A stretch of DNA of 7,204 bases, taken from the NCBI GenBank assembly GCA_900766635.1, contig CAAFWA010000306.1:1-7204 (forward strand). The letters are read 5' to 3'. Within the stretch, counting starts at the first letter, position 1. The number at the start of each line of letters is the position of its first letter. Of the stretch, positions 1 to 6,699 are shown in pieces. Both the position numbers and the translations under genes were made by a program. Below the pieces are notes generated by a model. The model had not been told where the DNA came from. It made no database searches and saw nothing but the letters and a program-made list of their open reading frames with translations. The stretch is from an uncultured Acinetobacter sp. Lineage in GTDB: Bacteria; Pseudomonadota; Gammaproteobacteria; Pseudomonadales; Moraxellaceae.

Positions 1-1
1 A

Positions 2-2647
2 CGCCATATTGAAGAATTGGCCACAGGCACGATCGATAGCGAAACAGCAATTGAGCAGGTTGCACCAACTGTTGCAGTAGAACAAGTTGTGCATGAAGAA
101 CCACTCGCACAAGAGTTACAAGTACCTAAAGTGCTTGAAACACAAGAACATGAACAAGCTGAAGTTGAGCTAGTCAGTGCTGCTGAGCAGGTGATTGCCG
201 ATGTTGAAGAGACTCAAGAAGCTGCGCCTTTAGTAGTGACAGCACAACAGCCTGAGCAAGACCAACCAGCGAGCACAACACCTGATCTCGCAGCGAATTC
301 TGAGCTGACCTTAGAGCAAATCGTAGAGCAAAGCTTCTACGAAGAAGCCTTTGAGATGCTAGAACGTGCTGAAACCTTGCTTGGTTTTTGGTTCGAACAA
401 CGTAGTAACCGTAGTTTATTACTGCAACTACAACGTGCAGCGCATAGCCTCAAAGGTGGCGCACGTATGGCACAGATTGAGCCAATTGCTCAAATTGCTT
501 ATGAACTTGAAACCGTGTTTGAGCAATTAGCTGTACATCAAGTCAGCTCAAATGTGCATGATAGTTTACTTGAAAGCACCTTAGCGTGGTTAAAACGTGC
601 CATTTACGAGCATGACTACAGCCATGTTGAGAGTCTGGTACAGCGTTTAAGTAGCATTGAATATGCTAACAGCACCGTTCAATTGCCAAGTCATGCCACG
701 CAAGTCGATTTCTTTACCCCACAGCAAGAAGAACAGTGGGTACAAGGCGATGGTACGCTGCCACCATCGATGCAAGGTGAATGGCCACAAAGCAAACAAA
801 ATGATCACAGTAATGAGATGATTCGTATCTCAGCCGATTTGGTTGAGAAGATGATTGATTTATCAGGTGAAAATGCGATTAACCGTTCGCGTATTGAGAT
901 GGATTTGGCACAATTGTCCAATTCTCTCAATGAAATGGAGTTAACCATTCATCGTCTAGCCGATCAGTTGCGTCGTATGGAGGGTGAGCTTGAAAGCCAA
1001 ATTTTGGCCAAACATAGCACCGATGAACAATCAATTTATGAGGATTTTGACCCATTAGAAATGGATCAATATTCATCTTTAAACCAATTGTCGAAATCAC
1101 TGTCTGAATCTGCATCGGATTTGGTGGACTTTAAAGTCACACTAGCGGAGAAAATTCGTGATGCTGAGGGCTTATTGTTACAGCAATCACGCATTCAATC
1201 TGAGATTCAAGAAAGCTTGATGCGTACCCGTTTGGTGCCATTTACAGGCATGTTGCCACGTTTACAACGTATTGTACGCAGTACATCGTCGGCATTGAAT
1301 CGTCCTGCGGAATTGGTGGTGTATAACACCGAAGGTGAGCTTGACCGTACTATTTTAGAGCGCTTGATCACGCCATTTGAGCATATGCTGCGAAATGCAG
1401 TCGATCATGGTATTGAAAGCGCAGAAGAACGCCTCAAACTTGGTAAGCCAGAAGTCGGGCAAATTGAACTTAACATCAGCCGTCAAGGTACTGATGTGGT
1501 CGTGACCTTTAGCGACGATGGTAAAGGGATTGATGCTAAAAAGATTCGTGCTAAAGCTGAGAGTCTAGGCTTAATTGGTGTGAATCAAAAATTGGATGAA
1601 CAAGAAATTATTCAATTTATTTTCCATCCAGGTTTTAGTACAGCACAGCAAGTGACACAAATTTCAGGGCGCGGTGTCGGTCTTGACGTAGTGCAAAGTG
1701 AGATTCGTGAATTGGGTGGCCATGTCACGGTCGAATCCGTGTTGGGCGAGGGCACAACCTTTAGTATTCGTGTACCAACCACGGTTGCAGTCAGCGATGC
1801 GTTAATGGTGAAAGTGGGCGATCAACAATTTGCTCTGCCATTGGCACAAATTGACCGTATTGTGCGTATTGCACCAAGTGCTTTAGAGAGCTACTTTGCA
1901 AGCGATGCCGATCACTTTAAGATCGATCATGTTGACTATAAACTGCGTTACTTAGCCGAGTTTGTGGGTCATCAAAATGCACCACGCTTAAATACTATGG
2001 GCACCGCCTTACCTGTATTGCTGATTAAAGGCAGTGCAGGGCAAAGTATTGCCTTATTGGTCGATCAATTAATTGGCTCACGTTCACAAATTGTTGTTAA
2101 GTCGATTGGTCAGCAGTTCTCGAAAGTGGGTGTAATTGCCGGGGCCACCATTTTAGGTGATGGTCAAGTCTGCTTGATTTTAGATGGTCAAAACATTGCT
2201 CGTCAGGTACAAACCTCGGTACGTGATACCTCACAAACCCAAACAGTACGTGAAGTGGATGACAGCAGCAAACAAAGCCGCTTAGTGATGATTGTCGATG
2301 ACTCAGTGACCGTACGTAAAGTGACCTCACGCTTACTTGAACGTCATGGTTATGAAGTGATGACGGCTAAAGATGGTGTCGATGCGATGGAGCAGCTTGA
2401 AAATAGCCGTCCTGATTTAATGTTACTCGATATTGAAATGCCACGTATGGATGGTTTTGAAGTGACCAACCTTGTGCGTCACCACGAAATTCATCACGAT
2501 CTGCCAATTATTATGATTACCTCACGTACAGGTGAAAAACATCGTGAACGTGCGATGAGCCTAGGGGTGAATCACTATATGGGCAAACCGTTCCAAGAAG
2601 CAGAGTTGTTGGCACATGTGCAAACACTTTTGCTTGCCTCAGCCTAA
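2..2647 (+). CDS. chpA: ChpA (PilL-type) hybrid histidine kinase of the type IV pilus chemotaxis system, C-terminal part
   Basis: CheA-like kinase of the Pil-Chp pathway, acting at polar arrays to phosphorylate pilus response regulators. The frame is open back to the window edge, so the TTG at 17 is internal and the N-terminus is missing; ChpA proteins are usually much longer. Numbering from that TTG: residues ~1-97 are a Glu/Gln/Val-rich low-complexity linker; ~100-215 is an Hpt domain with phospho-acceptor His143 in AHSLKGG; ~268-400 is a dimerisation and coiled-coil region with the insertion typical of this family; ~400-590 is the HATPase, with N-box HMLRNAVDHG (456-465), DDGKGID (500-506), GRGVGLDVV (551-559) and GEGTTF (577-582); ~590-735 is a CheW domain; ~756-876 is a receiver with Asp761/Asp762, phospho-acceptor Asp805 (LLDIEMP) and Lys857 (GKPF). 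All catalytic residues in view are intact, so the protein should be active. Only one Hpt domain lies in this window; others may precede it. Confidence 0.95.
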   Translation, partial: RHIEELATGTIDSETAIEQVAPTVAVEQVVHEEPLAQELQVPKVLETQEHEQAEVELVSAAEQVIADVEETQEAAPLVVTAQQPEQDQPASTTPDLAANSELTLEQIVEQSFYEEAFEMLERAETLLGFWFEQRSNRSLLLQLQRAAHSLKGGARMAQIEPIAQIAYELETVFEQLAVHQVSSNVHDSLLESTLAWLKRAIYEHDYSHVESLVQRLSSIEYANSTVQLPSHATQVDFFTPQQEEQWVQGDGTLPPSMQGEWPQSKQNDHSNEMIRISADLVEKMIDLSGENAINRSRIEMDLAQLSNSLNEMELTIHRLADQLRRMEGELESQILAKHSTDEQSIYEDFDPLEMDQYSSLNQLSKSLSESASDLVDFKVTLAEKIRDAEGLLLQQSRIQSEIQESLMRTRLVPFTGMLPRLQRIVRSTSSALNRPAELVVYNTEGELDRTILERLITPFEHMLRNAVDHGIESAEERLKLGKPEVGQIELNISRQGTDVVVTFSDDGKGIDAKKIRAKAESLGLIGVNQKLDEQEIIQFIFHPGFSTAQQVTQISGRGVGLDVVQSEIRELGGHVTVESVLGEGTTFSIRVPTTVAVSDALMVKVGDQQFALPLAQIDRIVRIAPSALESYFASDADHFKIDHVDYKLRYLAEFVGHQNAPRLNTMGTALPVLLIKGSAGQSIALLVDQLIGSRSQIVVKSIGQQFSKVGVIAGATILGDGQVCLILDGQNIARQVQTSVRDTSQTQTVREVDDSSKQSRLVMIVDDSVTVRKVTSRLLERHGYEVMTAKDGVDAMEQLENSRPDLMLLDIEMPRMDGFEVTNLVRHHEIHHDLPIIMITSRTGEKHRERAMSLGVNHYMGKPFQEAELLAHVQTLLLASA

Positions 2648-2651
2648 GGAG
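2646..2651 (+). promoter_or_regulatory. Ribosome binding site of the CheW-like gene
   Basis: AAGGAG overlaps the chpA stop codon and sits 5 bases before the ATG at 2657. It is only 2 bases before the in-frame GTG at 2654, so it favours the ATG. The arrangement suggests coupled translation with chpA. Confidence 0.75.
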
Positions 2652-2656
2652 TTGTG

Positions 2657-3085
2657 ATGCAACAGGTTAATCAACAAGAGTTACAACATTTAATTGCGGT
2701 CTCTACAGGGTTTATTGATACCTATGTTATTGAATGTCATAACCAACCGCCGATGTTGCTGCCACAAAACATTGTGCTCTCCGCACTCGATAGTGCAACA
2801 CAAGTCACCACAGTGGATTGGCATGAGCTGAAATTACCCGTTCATGCCATTCATGATCCGAGCCACCAAAAAGGCGTGGCGTTGGTGATTGAGGGTGAAG
2901 AGTCGCAGCAACGCTTTGCTTTAATGTGCAATGAAATGCCACAAACCATGCGTTTACGTATTTCTGAAGTGGTGGATGCCCAAGACATAGAACGACCTGA
3001 AGAGGTATTTCAATACGTGAAAGTGGGTGAGCAACTGTTTCATGTGCCCAATTTACAAGTGATTGAAAAAAAATTAGGTTTGTAA
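2657..3085 (+). CDS. Small CheW-like protein, probable ChpC counterpart of the Pil-Chp cluster
   Basis: A 142-residue protein starting 9 bases after chpA, hence in the same operon. It has no signal peptide or membrane segment. The pattern fits a divergent CheW/ChpC fold: a first strand with IDTYVIE (20-26), LLPQNIVLSAL (34-44), VDWHELKLPV (53-62), the ALVIEG strand (75-80), RFALMCNEMP (86-95), and RLRISEVVD (99-107), which is the CheW-type receptor/kinase contact region. CheW proteins couple chemoreceptors (here probably PilJ) to the kinase. In Pseudomonas aeruginosa the matching cluster continues chpA-chpB-chpC; here no chpB-like methylesterase lies between the two genes. The CheW assignment rests on pattern and context and not on one diagnostic motif. 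The start is set by the AAGGAG at 2646; a GTG at 2654 would add one residue. Confidence 0.75.
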   Translation: MQQVNQQELQHLIAVSTGFIDTYVIECHNQPPMLLPQNIVLSALDSATQVTTVDWHELKLPVHAIHDPSHQKGVALVIEGEESQQRFALMCNEMPQTMRLRISEVVDAQDIERPEEVFQYVKVGEQLFHVPNLQVIEKKLGL

Positions 3086-3093
3086 ATACTAAT

Positions 3094-3123
3094 AAAAAAG
3101 GAACTCGATGGAGTTCCTTTTTT
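3094..3123. terminator. Bidirectional intrinsic terminator between the chp operon and dapE
   Basis: GGAACTC (3100-3106) pairs with GAGTTCC (3111-3117) around a GATG loop. Six A's precede the stem and six T's follow it, so each strand reads stem then U-run. It lies between the two convergent stop codons and can serve both genes. Confidence 0.9.
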
Positions 3124-3143
3124 ATGAGACTAAAATTTATAAA

Positions 3144-4277
3144 TTAAGTTAGTAAGTTTTCTAAAATCTTTTCATAAATTTCAGCCAACGGTTCTAAATC
3201 TGCTACATCCACATGTTCGTTAATTTGGTGAATGGTGGCATTTAATACCCCAAGTTCTAACACTTGTGCACCCGTTGGCGCAATAAAGCGTCCATCAGAC
3301 GTACCCCCTGAAGTGGAAAGTTGAGCTTGGGTTCCGGTCACATCTTGGATGGCTTGCGTTGCCGCATTCACCAATTCGCCGACCGGCGTTAAAAAAGGTA
3401 AACCTGAGAATGTCCACTCAACATCATAATCAACGCCATGACGATCTAAAATCTCAAGCGTGCGGGCTTGTAAGTCTTCGGCAGTCACTTCAGTAGAGTA
3501 GCGCCAATTCATTAACACCTGCATGTGACCCGGCACCACATTGGTAGCACCTGTACCTGCTTGAATATTAGAGATTTGAAATGAAGTTGCAGGGAAGTAA
3601 GCATTGCCCTGATCCCAAACTGTATCGCAGAGTTCAGCTAAGGCTTGAGATGCAGTATGAATGGGGTTAATCGCCAAATGCGGATAAGCCACATGACCTT
3701 GTTTACCTTTGACAGTCAGTTTGGCATTTAAAGAACCACGACGACCATTTTTAATCACATCACCTAAGGTATGCGTACTTGATGGTTCACCGACCAAACA
3801 CCATGTCATCTTTTCTTGACGTGCTTCTAAGGTTTCAATCACTTTTACCGTACCATTAATGGAAGGCCCTTCTTCATCTGAGGTAATTAAAAACGCAATT
3901 GAACCTTTATGGTTGGGATGTTTGGCGACAAAGCGTTCTGACGCTACTACCATCGCCGCAATTGCAGTTTTCATATCGGCACTGCCACGGCCATAGAGTT
4001 TGCCGTCACGAATTTCAGGTAAAAATGGGTCAGAGTGCCATGCATCTAAATGTCCTGTAGGCACGACATCGGTATGCCCTGCAAAACAAAACACAGGCGC
4101 TTGGCTGCCGCGGCGTGCCCACAGGTTATCTACATCAGCAAAACGCATGGGTTCAATCTCAAAACCAATTGCCTTTAAGCGTTCAGCAATGATGTTTTGG
4201 CAATGATGATCGACGGGGGTGACCGAAGGTTGACGTAGGAGTTGGAGGCTTAGTTCAAGGGTTTCAGAGGATTGCAT
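3144..4277 (-). CDS. dapE: Succinyl-diaminopimelate desuccinylase DapE
   Basis: Zinc metallohydrolase that converts N-succinyl-L,L-2,6-diaminopimelate to succinate and L,L-diaminopimelate in the cytoplasm, feeding lysine and peptidoglycan synthesis. At 377 residues it has the normal length. Residues that fit the known DapE active site are all present: His68 and Asp70 in FAGHTDVVP, bridging Asp101 in GRGSADMKT, catalytic Glu135 and metal ligand Glu136 in TSDEEGP, Glu164 in LVGEPSS, and His350 in [21 protein letters not shown] matches the conserved substrate-binding region. The start at 4277 gives the usual N-terminus ([12 protein letters not shown] then RQPSVTP). No good Shine-Dalgarno precedes it. 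A weak -10 (TATGAT, minus strand 4313-4308) is the only promoter hint, with no matching -35 at normal spacing. The neighbour upstream ends in its own terminator, so dapE is probably transcribed alone. Usually an essential gene. Confidence 0.98.
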   Translation of the reverse strand: MQSSETLELSLQLLRQPSVTPVDHHCQNIIAERLKAIGFEIEPMRFADVDNLWARRGSQAPVFCFAGHTDVVPTGHLDAWHSDPFLPEIRDGKLYGRGSADMKTAIAAMVVASERFVAKHPNHKGSIAFLITSDEEGPSINGTVKVIETLEARQEKMTWCLVGEPSSTHTLGDVIKNGRRGSLNAKLTVKGKQGHVAYPHLAINPIHTASQALAELCDTVWDQGNAYFPATSFQISNIQAGTGATNVVPGHMQVLMNWRYSTEVTAEDLQARTLEILDRHGVDYDVEWTFSGLPFLTPVGELVNAATQAIQDVTGTQAQLSTSGGTSDGRFIAPTGAQVLELGVLNATIHQINEHVDVADLEPLAEIYEKILENLLT

Positions 4278-4346
4278 GCCGGCTAAATCGAATAAAAAAG
4301 TCCAACTATCATAGGTGAATTTTTCAGCGCTGCGAAGTCAAGACAT

Positions 4347-4373
4347 AAAAAAACCTTATCCAAAGATAAGGTT
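4347..4373 (-). terminator. Intrinsic terminator of the entericidin-family gene
   Basis: On the minus strand AACCTTATC (4373-4365) pairs with GATAAGGTT (4360-4352) around a 4-base loop, followed by a T-run (complement of the A's at 4347-4353). It starts 19 bases after the stop codon at 4392 and separates this gene from dapE. Confidence 0.88.
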
Positions 4374-4391
4374 AGTGTTTTGTGTATAAAC

Positions 4392-4532
4392 TTACATTTT
4401 TTCTTGGGTACGTTCAGCAGTTTTGGTGATGCCTTGACCCGCTTTCGATACGTCTTTACCGACCCCTTTAAATGTATTACAACCTGTTAAAGCAAATGTA
4501 ACGAGTAATGTTGCAGCAAGCACTTTTTTCAT
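4392..4532 (-). CDS. Entericidin EcnA/B-family small lipoprotein
   Basis: A 46-residue precursor: MKK start, hydrophobic stretch VLAATLLVTFA (4-14), lipobox LTGC (15-18) with the lipidated Cys18, then a mature peptide of about 29 residues. CNTFKGVGKDVSKAG (18-32) closely follows the entericidin consensus CNTxxGVGxDxSxxG, ending in a helix with TKTAERTQEKM. Entericidins are envelope lipoproteins; in E. coli EcnB is described as bacteriolytic and EcnA as its antidote, induced in stationary phase. Only one copy is present here, so a toxin-antidote role is not shown. The frame stays open upstream to 4598, but the ATG at 4532 has the Shine-Dalgarno (4543-4539) and gives a proper lipoprotein signal; the 22-residue extension would spoil it. 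Confidence 0.9.
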   Translation of the reverse strand: MKKVLAATLLVTFALTGCNTFKGVGKDVSKAGQGITKTAERTQEKM

Positions 4533-4538
4533 AAGAAA

Positions 4539-4543
4539 CTCCA
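4539..4543 (-). promoter_or_regulatory. Ribosome binding site of the entericidin-family gene
   Basis: TGGAG on the minus strand, 6 bases before the ATG at 4532. It decides the start in favour of the MKK lipoprotein signal over upstream in-frame ATGs. Confidence 0.75.
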
Positions 4544-4585
4544 TTATTGGCATTGTTTTGATGTTGTTTTGCTCAATTGAGATTA

Positions 4586-4594
4586 ATTTTAGCA
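4586..4594 (-). promoter_or_regulatory. Probable extended -10 promoter of the entericidin-family gene
   Basis: TGCTAAAAT on the minus strand (4594-4586) matches an extended -10 element. No strong -35 is visible, as is common for extended -10 promoters. Transcription would start near 4579, inside the perfect palindrome CTCAATTGAG (4572-4581), giving a leader of about 45 bases. Confidence 0.45.
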
Positions 4595-4645
4595 CCATGA
4601 AAAAAATATAAAGATTGTGTAGTGAAATGTAATTTTGTGTAAAAA

Positions 4646-5494
4646 TTAACCATTTTGGCGCATTAAATGCGGTGCATGACGAAACATATAATAATGCTCT
4701 TGATTGGCTTGTTTATATAAACCATCCGTCCACCATGTGGCAGCATCACTTGTTGGATGTGAATTAGCGCAAATCCATTCATGGCGCTGTAAACGATAAT
4801 AGCCTAAGCTCTGTTTGGGAATACGGTGCCCCCAATAGCCAAGACGCCGTGTAGGATTAATCCAAGCAGGTAAATCGTATTGCTGATGGAGCGGTACATA
4901 CAGCTGACCTTTGAGCATACAAAAACGTGCTGCAATGTCGTGTTCTAACGCTTGTTGAAATTGAAATTGTTTTTGAGTGAAATGCTGCATTTTACGCGCT
5001 AAGCGGTCTGAGCGATTTAAGCCATACCAATGCTCAAAACGATAATCTGCTTCGGCTAAATAATATTTTAAGGCAATTTCCCAATGCTCAATGCGCTTTA
5101 AATCACGATGATAGATCAAAAAATCTAACTCGCCTAAGGTATGTTTGCCATCAATGATTTGAATACTATGGCCTAGTAACTCATAAGGATGATAGGCGCT
5201 GTCTTGTAGCCAAAACCAAATCAACATTTCAAAGCGTAGCCCTAAACGGGTACTTTTGAGTTGGGCCACAAAATCAAGTAAAGGTGTGGGGTTATGATCT
5301 AGCTCACGTAAACGTGGTAAATAATCCTCAAAATGTTGCTGCCAAATCGTATCAGAATGCAAAGCAAAATCATGGGTGAGTTTTAAATCTGAGGGCAGGG
5401 CAGATAGCACATTCGGACTTGCAATCGCAAAGCCAAGCTGACGAACAATAGGATGAGAAAATTGCAGCCATGGTTCTAGATAGGCAGATTGCAT
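4646..5494 (-). CDS. DUF1853 family protein of unknown function
   Basis: A 282-residue soluble protein with no signal peptide or membrane segment. Recognisable DUF1853 blocks are RLGLRFEMLIWFWLQ (83-97), the GKHTLGELDFLIY stretch (116-128), HWEIALKYYLAE (137-148), WYGLNRSDRLARKMQHFTQKQ (156-176, the most conserved), and LKGQLYVPL (194-202) followed by PAWINP and a GYWGH. No reaction is established for the family that I can name. The arrangement Glu89, Asp124 (GELDFLI) and Glu139/Lys143 on consecutive predicted strands recalls the PD-(D/E)XK nuclease fold, but the Glu-Lys spacing is not canonical, so this is inference. The start at 5494 has only a weak GGAA upstream. No hairpin terminator is visible after the stop, so transcripts may read into the entericidin gene 113 bases downstream. 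It is divergent from the DUF454 gene. Confidence 0.85.
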   Translation of the reverse strand: MQSAYLEPWLQFSHPIVRQLGFAIASPNVLSALPSDLKLTHDFALHSDTIWQQHFEDYLPRLRELDHNPTPLLDFVAQLKSTRLGLRFEMLIWFWLQDSAYHPYELLGHSIQIIDGKHTLGELDFLIYHRDLKRIEHWEIALKYYLAEADYRFEHWYGLNRSDRLARKMQHFTQKQFQFQQALEHDIAARFCMLKGQLYVPLHQQYDLPAWINPTRRLGYWGHRIPKQSLGYYRLQRHEWICANSHPTSDAATWWTDGLYKQANQEHYYMFRHAPHLMRQNG

Positions 5495-5541
5495 GACACG
5501 ATTCCGAGATTCAAATTACACAATTGTCTTACATTACACTT

Positions 5542-5547
5542 TATACT
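5542..5547 (+). promoter_or_regulatory. Possible -10 element for the DUF454-elsL unit
   Basis: TATACT lies 28 bases before the start codon in the 81-base divergent spacer. No -35 with normal spacing is visible; TTGTCT at 5524 would leave only 12 bases. The same AT-rich core could serve the minus strand toward the DUF1853 gene. Confidence 0.35.
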
Positions 5548-5575
5548 AGCCAAATGACAGTTGTAGGACGGTGCA

Positions 5576-5974
5576 ATGAAGACCGTATTTTGGCGCACCT
5601 TGGTGTTAGTTTTTGTCATTTTTGCTGCGATTGGCGCTGTGCTTCCGGGAATGCCCACCACAGTATTTTTAATTTTGGCCGCATGGGCAGCCTCCAAAGG
5701 TTGGCCACAAATGGATGCGTGGTTACTCAATCATCCTAAATATGGGGCAACTTTACGCCAATGGCGTGAACACGGTACTGTACCGCGTAAAGCCAAATGG
5801 TGGGCATCACTGATGATGCTACTCAGTGGTGTTGTGATGTTATTTACACCTGCGCCGTTTTGGGTCAAGGTGTTTACCAATCTTGTCATGCTCAGTGTGG
5901 CGATTTGGTTGTGGCAACGCCCAGAGGCTATCGCACCCCCTTGTAAAGAGATGAGTTCACATGCAGATTCATGA
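5576..5974 (+). CDS. DUF454 / YbaN family inner-membrane protein
   Basis: A 132-residue protein, predicted in the inner membrane. Hydrophobic segments lie at about 6-22, 29-40, 76-91 and 95-113. Family hallmarks are VLPGMPTTVFLILAAW (22-37), in which LPGxPTT is the signature, LLNHPKYGATLRQWREHGTV (50-69) and PRKAK (70-74). The segment between the second and third helices is basic and probably cytoplasmic. The biochemical function of DUF454 is not known; E. coli YbaN is the reference member. The start at 5576 has AGGA at 5565-5568, 7 bases upstream. The 3' end overlaps the next gene by 14 bases, so the two are probably translated in a coupled way, which ties this membrane protein to a cell-wall recycling enzyme. 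The C-terminal tail after ~115 is polar and poorly conserved. Confidence 0.92.
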   Translation: MKTVFWRTLVLVFVIFAAIGAVLPGMPTTVFLILAAWAASKGWPQMDAWLLNHPKYGATLRQWREHGTVPRKAKWWASLMMLLSGVVMLFTPAPFWVKVFTNLVMLSVAIWLWQRPEAIAPPCKEMSSHADS

Positions 5975-6467
5975 TGCGGATATTTTAATTGATTTGGCCC
6001 ATCAAACCTTGTTTTTACCTCGTTATGCTAAAAAGTACCTCATTTCATCGGGTAAAAATGGCATTGGTGAAACAGAAAATAGCGGTAAAACCCCCCGAGG
6101 GTGGCATAAAATTGCTAAAAAGTTTGGCCAAAATCAGCCTGAAAATGCAGTTTTTGTCGCACGCCAAGCTACAGGTGAAATTTATACTGCAGCGTTAGCC
6201 AATGAATTTCCTGATCGAGATTGGATTTTATCGCGTATTTTATGGTTACAAGGTTTAGAGCAGGGTTTTAATTTAGGTCAAGGTGTAGATACATTTGATC
6301 GCTATATCTATATTCATGGTACGCCAGAGTGTGAAGCTATGGGTATACCACTGTCACATGGGTGCATTCGTATGCGCAATCGCGATGTCATCGAACTCTA
6401 TGATTTAATTCCTGAACAGGCTTTGGTGTACATCTCTGAGCATGCTTTAAATCTCAATGAACGCTAG
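5961..6467 (+). CDS. elsL: ElsL-like cytoplasmic YkuD-fold L,D-carboxypeptidase
   Basis: A 168-residue YkuD (L,D-transpeptidase catalytic) domain protein. The active-site signature is complete: His119 in YIHG, and SHGCIRM (132-138) with nucleophile Cys135 and Arg137, the spacing of HX13-SHGC enzymes. The early motif GKNGIGETENSGKTPRG (31-47) is the usual substrate-side loop. There is no signal peptide, transmembrane helix or LysM domain, which is unlike periplasmic transpeptidases. It fits ElsL of Acinetobacter baumannii, described as a cytoplasmic L,D-carboxypeptidase that removes the terminal D-Ala from recycled murein tetrapeptides, with loss affecting rod shape and beta-lactam resistance. 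Orthology is inferred from small size, missing export signal and organism; the domain itself is certain. The start at 5961 lies inside the DUF454 gene, with GAG at 5953-5955; later ATGs at 5971 and 5974 are out of frame. Confidence 0.8.
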   Translation: MQIHDADILIDLAHQTLFLPRYAKKYLISSGKNGIGETENSGKTPRGWHKIAKKFGQNQPENAVFVARQATGEIYTAALANEFPDRDWILSRILWLQGLEQGFNLGQGVDTFDRYIYIHGTPECEAMGIPLSHGCIRMRNRDVIELYDLIPEQALVYISEHALNLNER

Positions 6468-6476
6468 TTTGTGCAA

Positions 6477-6509
6477 TTTTTTTCAAAAAGACTCAATTTT
6501 TGAAAAAAA
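6477..6509. repeat. Perfect AT-rich inverted repeat after elsL
   Basis: TTTTTTTCAAAAA (6477-6489) and TTTTTGAAAAAAA (6497-6509) are perfect 13-base reverse complements around the spacer GACTCAA. It begins 10 bases after the elsL stop. The stem has a single G-C pair, so it is not a classic terminator; it may end transcription weakly, protect the mRNA 3' end, or bind a protein. Confidence 0.7.
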
Positions 6510-6605
6510 GCGGAAAGAAAAAAATCACCAAGAATTAAATATTTGAGTGAAATTTATGCGATTTTATGGGGTTTTTGGTCAAAATAACTTATTTTTTAAG
6601 CACTC

Positions 6606-6667
6606 AATGCAAAAAATGGAAAAAGTTTTCGAAAAGCGTTTGACACACTTAAAACTTTCTCTATAAT
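6606..6667 (+). promoter_or_regulatory. Strong sigma70 promoter of the tRNA operon with UP-like A-tracts
   Basis: Perfect -35 TTGACA (6640-6645) and perfect -10 TATAAT (6662-6667) with a 16-base spacer, followed by GCACCA. The start is expected near 6674, about 26 bases before the first tRNA. Phased A and T runs just upstream (6611-6635, including the palindrome TTTTCGAAAA at 6626-6635) resemble an UP element. Confidence 0.93.
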
Positions 6668-6699
6668 GCACCACATCAAGCGATGAAATGTTTTGAAAA

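Noticed and set aside
17..19. TTG as the start of the ChpA protein
   Set aside because: The frame is open upstream to base 2, and the domain order shows the protein is cut by the window edge.
927..1115. Minus-strand frame inside chpA (also 2097-2330)
   Set aside because: Shadow of a well-supported gene; the translation shows no domain or export signal.
2654..2656. GTG as start of the CheW-like gene
   Set aside because: Only 2 bases from AAGGAG; the ATG at 2657 has better spacing.
4000..4206. Plus-strand frame inside dapE
   Set aside because: Antiparallel shadow of the conserved DapE sequence.
4533..4598. N-terminal extension of the entericidin-family protein
   Set aside because: It would bury the lipoprotein signal, and the Shine-Dalgarno fits the ATG at 4532.
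5524..5547. TTGTCT/TATACT as a full sigma70 promoter
   Set aside because: The spacer is only 12 bases; only the -10 is kept, at low confidence.
5476..5739. Frames at 5476-5730 (-) and 5524-5739 (+) across the divergent spacer and DUF454 start
   Set aside because: They overlap the strongly conserved DUF454 protein and show no recognisable features.
5989..6198. Plus-strand frame inside the YkuD gene
   Set aside because: Out-of-frame shadow of the enzyme, no motif.
6477..6509. Canonical intrinsic terminator for elsL
   Set aside because: The stem has one G-C pair and is followed by A's, so it is listed as an inverted repeat only.
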